DNA from: RYN-230 sp963717125
GTDB taxonomy: Bacteria; Actinomycetota; Actinomycetes; Streptosporangiales; Streptosporangiaceae
Reading direction: 5' to 3'
Assembly: GCA_963717125.1 (NCBI GenBank)
Contig: CAVQVG010000008.1
Coordinates: 124,001-188,000 of the forward strand
Length of the DNA: 64,000 nucleotides
Positions 59,042 to 64,000 of the stretch are shown piece after piece (the first letter of the stretch is position 1; every line of letters begins with the position of its first letter). A program made the position numbers and the translations under genes. Under the pieces are notes generated by a model. It did no database searches, had not been told where the DNA came from, and saw only the letters and a list, made by a program, of their open reading frames with translations.

Positions 59042-59264
59042 GGTGGTGCCTCTCCCCGCCTGGCGGGCAGGCGGTCATTCAAATGACTGGGAGGGCGGCA
59101 GGCCTGTCGCGTACCGCGACCGTAGCTCCGGCGCGCACGCATGTCAATCGCATAGCGAACCAACGTTCGCATAGCGATTAACCAGGTATTTCCTGGTCAG
59201 TCGTCGCGGTGCACCGTGGTGTCCGGGCTGAACGCCGGGAGGCAGACGGAGATGTAATGCCTAG

Positions 59265-59774
59265 CTAGGCCTCACGGGCCCGCTGGTAGTGGCGGCGGGC
59301 CTTCATCCGGTTGCCGCAGGCGGCCATCGAGCACCACCGGGCGGTGCCGGCCTTGCTGTGGTCGATGAGGAACAGGCGGCATTCGTCGTTCGCGCACGGC
59401 CGCAGCCGCCCGGGGCTGTTCTTGGCCAGGGCGTCCCAGGCCAGCACGGCCCGCACCGCCAGCTCGCGTTCCGGGGCCACCCGGAGTCGCCAGCTGATCT
59501 GACCGCCGGTCATGGCCGGCTCGCGGGCCGCGCCGTCCAGCACCGGGGCCAGCACGTCCGGCGGCTGCGCACCGCGCACGACCGCCTGCAGCAGCTGCCG
59601 GACGTTCACCACCTGCCCTAGTTCCGCCTCGGTGCCCAGACCCCCGGCGCTGGCCAGCCAAGCGCAGCCCCCGGCGGTGTCCGCCAGGTGGTCGGTCGGC
59701 ACCCCATCGACGACCGGGGTGCTGTTCAGCAGCCTGAGCAGGAAGTCCGCATCGGTTACCGCGTCGTCTGCCAT
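59265..59774 (-). CDS. CGNR zinc-finger (ABATE) protein
   Basis: A 169-residue regulator-like protein. The N-terminal 110 residues match the stress-induced ABATE domain (DFLLRLLNSTPVVDGVPTDH, then ISWRLRVAPERELAVRAVLA). The C-terminal zinc finger has CANDECRLFLIDHSKAGTAR then WCSMAACGNRMKARRHYQR, including the CGNR signature. It probably binds DNA or RNA under stress. It is divergent from the decayed hydrolase, with almost no gap. Confidence 0.92.
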   Translation of the reverse strand: MADDAVTDADFLLRLLNSTPVVDGVPTDHLADTAGGCAWLASAGGLGTEAELGQVVNVRQLLQAVVRGAQPPDVLAPVLDGAAREPAMTGGQISWRLRVAPERELAVRAVLAWDALAKNSPGRLRPCANDECRLFLIDHSKAGTARWCSMAACGNRMKARRHYQRAREA

Positions 59775-59779
59775 CCGGG

Positions 59780-60290
59780 TCCCCTAACCATCAACAAACT
59801 CTTGACAGGTTACGCCACTGTCCGCGGACGGCGGTTGTTCTACCGGGAGGAAGGCCTGGCCGACGCGCCCGCCGTCGTGCTGCTGCACGGCTTCCCGGCC
59901 AGCTCCTTTATGTTGCCGGCAGCTGAGTTCGGTTACACCTTCGACGCGCTGACCGCGGACCTGCTGGCCCAGCTCGGCGTGACCCGCTATGCGATGTACG
60001 TCCACGACTACGGCGCGCCTATCGGCTGGCGACTCGCCCCGGCCAGTCCGGACGCGGTGTCGGCCATCATCACGCAGAACGGCAACGGCTACGGCGCGGG
60101 TTTCGGCAGTACCTCACCGGCGTGCCCGATGAGAGCGTGGTCAGCCCGGACACCTGGTATCACGACTACAACCTGGTGTCCCGGCCCGGCAACGACCTGG
60201 TCCAGCTGGCCTATCCGCCGACTACTGGAGCGGACACGGCCGTGACCGGAGTACGGCGCGAACCAGGCGCTGGCGTTCTATAGGGCTACC
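59780..60290 (+). pseudogene. Decayed alpha/beta hydrolase
   Basis: Pieces of an epoxide hydrolase/dehalogenase-type protein occur in order but in different frames: GRRLFYREEG, VVLLHGFPASSFM, a join to FDALTADLLAQLGVTRYAMY and VHDYGAPIGWRLA in frame 1; VSPDTWYHDYNLVSRPGNDL in a second frame; and ANQALAFYRAT in a third. About 20 residues between the oxyanion HGFP motif and the next helix are missing. Asp in HDYGAP is at the nucleophile position. Multiple indels make it a clear pseudogene. Confidence 0.8.
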
Positions 60291-60672
60291 GCGGGGCCGG
60301 CCCCTGATACTCGTCGTCGGTGACGTGCTCGCCCCACTCCGTGGGGCCGTCGGACACGGCCAGGTGAACCAGGAACGCGCCGGGAGCGGCACCATGCCAG
60401 TGCCACTCGCCGGGGGCGGCGGTCACCGAGTCGCCGGCCCTGATCTCTTCGCGCGTGCCGTCCCGGGACTGGACCAGGCCCGCGCCCTCGGTGACGTGCA
60501 GCACCTGGCCGCCCGGGTGCCGGTGCCAGGCGGTCCGGGCACCCGGCGTGAACAGCACACTGCGCACTTCGGTGTGCGCGGTCCCGCCCATCCTGTCCCA
60601 CATCCACACGTCGCCGGTGAACCGGCTGGACGGTGCCTTGATGGCCTCGGTTAACTTCCGGGAGATCTCCAT
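60286..60672 (-). CDS. Cupin-domain protein
   Basis: A 128-residue single cupin. Motif 1 is WHRHPGGQVLHVTEG (His, His and a Gln in place of the usual Glu region) and motif 2 is PGEWHWHGAAPGAF with the third His. The opening VRSVLFTPGARTA and end EWGEHVTDDEYQG match the carboxymuconolactone-decarboxylase-associated cupin group. It is probably a metal-binding enzyme or sensor. Its 3' end touches the hydrolase pseudogene. Confidence 0.88.
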   Translation of the reverse strand: MEISRKLTEAIKAPSSRFTGDVWMWDRMGGTAHTEVRSVLFTPGARTAWHRHPGGQVLHVTEGAGLVQSRDGTREEIRAGDSVTAAPGEWHWHGAAPGAFLVHLAVSDGPTEWGEHVTDDEYQGPAPR

Positions 60673-60769
60673 ATGCCGTCATCGTAGCCCGCGGCGGCAC
60701 CGCCGGGCGGGGACCTGGCGGCAGCGCCGGGCGGGCGCTCGGCGAGCCCCCACCCGGCGGCCGACGGGG

Positions 60770-63508
60770 TTAGTGGATGGTGACGGTGCCGGCCAGTTGG
60801 GTGGCCCGCTCGTTGCTGGCCACGTCGAGCGGCCGTGGCCCGGAGGCGGTGACCCAGCGGCTGGATTGGGTGTCCCAGTACTGCAACTGGCGCAGCGGCA
60901 CGTGCAGCACGACGAGCTGGGACTGACCGGGGCGCAGCGTGATCCGGTCGTAGCCGGCCAGCGCGCGGTCGGCGAAGGCCACGCCTGCCGGGGGATTGGC
61001 CGGGGCGCCCAGGTAGACCTGGGGCACCTCGTCGCCGGTGACGGTGCCGGTGTTGGTCACCCGGAAGGCCACGTCCAGCCCGCCGTCCCGGGCCGGTGCG
61101 GCGCGCAGGCCGGAGTAGCCGAAGTGGGTGTAGGACAGCCCGTACCCGAACGGGTAGAGCGGCGTCAGGTGCTGCTGGTCATACCAGCGGTAGCCGACGT
61201 AGATGCCCTCGGTGTAGGTGGTGGTGCATTGCGGGCCGCCGAACGGGCTGCCGGGGGTGGTGCAGTAGTTCCCGTTGGCGTCCACCCCGTTGGAGGTGCG
61301 TTCGGGGTGGGTGGTGGGCTGGTTGGCCACGCCCTGATCCAGGGCGGCGGGCCAGGTGAACGGCAGCCGCCCGGCCGGATCGACCCGGCCGAGCAGGACG
61401 TTGGCGGTGGCGTAGCCGCCGGTGTCGCCCGGGTACCACATCTCCAGCACGGCCTTGACGTCGCTCAGCCACGGCATGGCGACCGGGTCGGAGCTGTTCA
61501 GCACCACGATCGTGTTCGGGTTGACCGCGGCCACGTCGGCGATGAGCTGGTCCTGGCCCTCGGGCAGCGGGGTGTCCAGGCTGCCGGTGGACCAGGCGAA
61601 CACCACGGCCGCCTTGGCGTGGCGCGCCGCGGCCACGGCGGCGTCGGTGTTGGCCTGCTGCTGGGCGGGGGTCACCCAGTTCAGCCGGGCCTGCACCGGG
61701 GCGCCGGAGGCGTCGGGGGAGATGGTCACGGACAGCGTGTGCTGACCCGCGGTGAGGTTGAGCTGGCTGCGCAGGTTGTCCAGCCCGTCGGTGGTGGGCA
61801 GCACGTTGTTGTCGCCCGGGCGGAGCACCCCGTAGCGGGGCGCGGTGCCGTTGATGAATCCGGTGCTGGCGATCTGCGTGCCGTCCAGGCTGATGGATCC
61901 GCCCGCGCCGAGCAGGCCCAGGTTGATCCAGTAGCTGCCGGCCACCGGCACGTTGAGATCGCCGGTCCAGGTCCAGGCCGACCCGGCGGGCAGCGCCTGC
62001 CCGTTGGAGGTCGTGTTATCCAGTTGCGGCACCACCGAGCTGGTGCTGTCGCCGGTGTTGGTGCGCAGCAGGCCGGGCTGGCCGCTGTGGCTCAGCGCCG
62101 AGGCCGGCACCGGGGTGCCGGTCATGTCATCGCCCACCGCGTACGACACGTGCGCGGCCGGGTCGCCGTGCAGCATCTGCTGCAGCACCTGGTAGGTGCC
62201 GGTCTGCCTAGACACGAAGCCGGCCGCGTTCTCCCCGGCCTGGCCCACCGCGATGGTCTGGCCCGCGCCCGGGCCGATGAGGGCCAGGTGGCTGAGGTCG
62301 GCGCCCGGCAGCGGCAGCGCGCCATCGTCGTTCTTCAGCAAGGTAGCGGCGTCCTGGGCGGTCTGCTGGACGACCTGCTCGTCGGCGTTGACCGGCTCCG
62401 GGGTGACGTTGTGCTTGGAGTGGCCGGTCAGCAGGCCGAACCGGTCCATCTCATACAGGATGTGCCAGACCGCCGCATTGACCGTGGCCATGCTGACGGT
62501 GCCCGCGCTGATCGCGGCCTGCAGCGCGCTGGCCGCGAAATAGGTGGGCAGCACGCCGAAGAACCCGGTGCCCGGCATCTCCATGTCCAGGCCGTCGTTG
62601 ATGAAGCTGGTCGCGTGGTTCGCGCCCCAGTCCGAGGTGATGAACCCCTTGAAGCCCAGCTCACCGCGCAGGATCCCGGTCAGGGTCTGCGAGTTGCCGC
62701 AGGAGTACGGGCCCGGCGTCCCGCCGGCCGACGGGGTGGACGCGACCACCGAGACGGTGTTGTAGGAGCACATGATCGACGCGACCCCGGCGTCGATGGC
62801 GTCGGCGAACGGCTGTAGGTAGATCTCGTGCAGCGTCTGCTCGTCCAGCACCACGTTGTTGCCGCCGTCGTAGGCGATGAAGTGCTTGACCATCGCCATC
62901 GTGCCCTGGCTCTGGATGCCGGAAATCTCCGCCGCCCCGGTCTGCCCGGTCAGCAGCGGGTCCTCGCCGAACGTGTTGAACGCCCGGCTCCAGATCGGGT
63001 CCCGGTCGATGTTGACGAACGGCTCCAGCACCACGTCCACGCCCAGCGCCCGCGCGTCCCGGCCGATCACCACGCCGTTTTCGTAGGCATCCCGCTGGCT
63101 GAACGTGGCCGCCACGCCCATGGTCCCGGTCATCCCGGTCAACGGCTGCTTGCTCGCCACCCCAGGTGGCCCGTCGGCCAGCCGCAGCGACGGGATACCG
63201 AGCCGGGGGATACCTGGCAGGTAACCGGCGGTGAACTGGTTGGTCGCCGCCGCCTCCTGCGACCCTTCCAGCAGGGTCAGCTTCTCATTCAGCGTCATCT
63301 CGCTGAGCAGCGTGTCCACCCGCCGGTCCCCGGCCACCGCGGGCACCAGCGCCTGCCTCGCCGCCAGGGCCGAACCCGGCCGTAATGTGGCGCCGGCCGA
63401 GGCCAGCGCCGCCGTCGAGCCCGCCCAGCCCAGGCTCACGACCATGACCAGCGCCACTGCCATCCGCGCGGCGATGCGCCGCGCTGTCCCGCGTGCTGTC
63501 TTGCCCAT
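60770..63508 (-). CDS. Secreted GH3 beta-glucosidase/xylosidase-like enzyme
   Basis: A 912-residue exoenzyme. After a signal peptide (AVALVMVVSLGWAGSTAALA), the GH3 N domain has LRLADGPPGV, VKHFIAYDGGN and the nucleophile Asp293 in GFITSDWGANH. The C domain is interrupted by a PA14-like module (SAWTWTGDLNVPVAGSYWIN, ISLDGTQIASTG) near 490-560, and the protein ends with a fibronectin-III-like domain (FRVTNTGTVTGDEVPQVYLG). PA14-bearing GH3 enzymes act on beta-glucosides or beta-xylosides. It fits the cell-wall-polysaccharide theme of the window. No LacI-like site was seen in its 150-base upstream region. Confidence 0.93.
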   Translation of the reverse strand: MGKTARGTARRIAARMAVALVMVVSLGWAGSTAALASAGATLRPGSALAARQALVPAVAGDRRVDTLLSEMTLNEKLTLLEGSQEAAATNQFTAGYLPGIPRLGIPSLRLADGPPGVASKQPLTGMTGTMGVAATFSQRDAYENGVVIGRDARALGVDVVLEPFVNIDRDPIWSRAFNTFGEDPLLTGQTGAAEISGIQSQGTMAMVKHFIAYDGGNNVVLDEQTLHEIYLQPFADAIDAGVASIMCSYNTVSVVASTPSAGGTPGPYSCGNSQTLTGILRGELGFKGFITSDWGANHATSFINDGLDMEMPGTGFFGVLPTYFAASALQAAISAGTVSMATVNAAVWHILYEMDRFGLLTGHSKHNVTPEPVNADEQVVQQTAQDAATLLKNDDGALPLPGADLSHLALIGPGAGQTIAVGQAGENAAGFVSRQTGTYQVLQQMLHGDPAAHVSYAVGDDMTGTPVPASALSHSGQPGLLRTNTGDSTSSVVPQLDNTTSNGQALPAGSAWTWTGDLNVPVAGSYWINLGLLGAGGSISLDGTQIASTGFINGTAPRYGVLRPGDNNVLPTTDGLDNLRSQLNLTAGQHTLSVTISPDASGAPVQARLNWVTPAQQQANTDAAVAAARHAKAAVVFAWSTGSLDTPLPEGQDQLIADVAAVNPNTIVVLNSSDPVAMPWLSDVKAVLEMWYPGDTGGYATANVLLGRVDPAGRLPFTWPAALDQGVANQPTTHPERTSNGVDANGNYCTTPGSPFGGPQCTTTYTEGIYVGYRWYDQQHLTPLYPFGYGLSYTHFGYSGLRAAPARDGGLDVAFRVTNTGTVTGDEVPQVYLGAPANPPAGVAFADRALAGYDRITLRPGQSQLVVLHVPLRQLQYWDTQSSRWVTASGPRPLDVASNERATQLAGTVTIH

Positions 63509-63658
63509 GGCCCACCTCGTTGTATTCCGGACAAATAGCCGTCATCTGTGACATAGCTACATGCCGGACGCTACGCCGGGATGAGCTGCGGGCCACGAGG
63601 GCGGTGGAGAAAAAACCATAAATATTGGCCCGCGATAAAACCATTTCCAAGCGCGTGT

Positions 63659-64000
63659 TTAGTACGCGGGCACGCCATTTCCGCCGGCCAGGAGGTCGTG
63701 CAGGATTCCGGCCGTGGCCGCCGGCGGCTCGGCCATGGTGGCCAGCCGGTTGAGGGCGCCCCAGTAGCCCAGCGTCTCGGCCGGCCTGGTCAGGTAGTCG
63801 GCCGCGCCGAGCTGTTCCAGGCAGACCACGTCGCCGAGGCCCTCGTGCGGGAAACGCAGCAGGGTGATCGGGGCGCCGGCCAGCGCGATGCCCGCGCTGA
63901 GCGGCATGACCTGGATGCTGACATTTTCCATCTGGATGGCCTGGGTCAGGTACTCGAGCTGGGCCCGCAGCACGGTCGCGCCGCCGACCGGGCGGCGCAG
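63659..64000 (-). CDS. DUF5753-domain regulator, C-terminal part (5' end outside window)
   Basis: The frame is open to the window's right edge. The visible 113 residues match the end of the DUF5753 domain: QLEYLTQAIQMENVSIQVMP, AGAPITLLRFPHEGLGDVVC and YLTRPAETLGYWGALNRLAT, closely like residues 190-285 of the regulator at 36348-37232. The DNA-binding part should lie beyond 64000. It is a paralogue of that regulator, and such genes are highly duplicated in actinomycetes. Confidence 0.88.
   Translation of the reverse strand: MRRPVGGATVLRAQLEYLTQAIQMENVSIQVMPLSAGIALAGAPITLLRFPHEGLGDVVCLEQLGAADYLTRPAETLGYWGALNRLATMAEPPAATAGILHDLLAGGNGVPAY

Noticed and set aside
60455..62818. A 787-codon plus-strand frame opposite GH3
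   Set aside because: Shadow of the GH3 gene; composition dominated by Gly, Arg, His and Val without motifs.
1..64000. tRNA or rRNA genes
   Set aside because: No cloverleaf with a TTCGA-type T-loop or rRNA-like stretch was noticed by eye; a covariance search would be needed to be certain.

Overview
The window is very GC-rich, with NN(C/G)-biased codons, frequent GTG starts and Shine-Dalgarno boxes of the GGAGG type. It looks like chromosomal DNA of a large-genome soil actinomycete (Streptosporangiales/Streptomyces-like is an inference). Actinobacterial hallmarks are the Scr1/DUF5753 XRE regulators, a DevS/DevR-like two-component pair, an RskA-type anti-sigma factor, a CGNR zinc-finger protein, GH15, GH51 and GH54 enzymes and a MacAB-like exporter. 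I saw no rRNA, tRNA, CRISPR array or insertion sequence.

Layout. 0-4.2 kb: end of a histidine kinase convergent with a NarL/DevR response regulator, an MFS exporter, a PhyH dioxygenase and a DUF2007-like protein. 4.2-10.2 kb: a divergent catabolic cluster. A fused E1 alpha/beta 2-oxoacid dehydrogenase and its E2 face a VOC protein, a GntR/FCD regulator and an M24-fold hydrolase, and two copies of a TTGGATCC-type operator lie in the shared promoter region. 10.2-18.1 kb: an accessory island with an NmrA gene remnant, two tandem paralogous small proteins, a disordered membrane-anchored protein, a HerA/TraD-like ATPase and, divergently, a membrane-anchored relative of that ATPase that has lost its Walker A motif. 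18.1-29 kb: an SDR plus flavin disulfide-oxidoreductase pair (both lacking key catalytic residues), a GH15 enzyme, a large TPR/membrane gene broken by two frameshifts, a 5'-truncated anti-sigma factor, a polytopic membrane protein and a thioredoxin-like protein. 29-34.2 kb: acyl-CoA synthetase, small secreted and membrane proteins and a 1.8-kb stretch with no convincing gene. 34.2-40.1 kb: two secreted alpha-L-arabinofuranosidases (GH54-CBM13 and GH51-LamG) sharing a LacI-like operator motif, separated by a DUF5753 regulator. 40-46.6 kb: two GNAT acetyltransferases, a VOC protein, a LAL regulator, a methyltransferase, an AraC remnant and a NUDIX hydrolase. 46.8-52.9 kb: a MacA-MacB-ATPase export operon with a repeat-containing lipoprotein, divergent from an OmpR/histidine kinase pair. 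52.9-64 kb: ABM monooxygenase, DUF2267, orphan LanC-like protein, FKBP, PadR with a truncated ABC ATPase, tannase/feruloyl esterase, CGNR protein, a decayed alpha/beta hydrolase, cupin, GH3 glucosidase and the end of another DUF5753 regulator.

The secreted GH54, GH51, GH3 and tannase-family enzymes together suggest use of plant cell-wall arabinan/arabinoxylan. No sugar transporter or LacI regulator for them lies in the window. The best candidates for undescribed biology are the ATPase/pseudo-ATPase island (11-18 kb) and the autoregulated E1-E2/VOC/GntR/M24 pathway (4.2-10.2 kb), whose M24 protein has an altered metal site. All gene names rest on motif recognition by eye; no database search was run.
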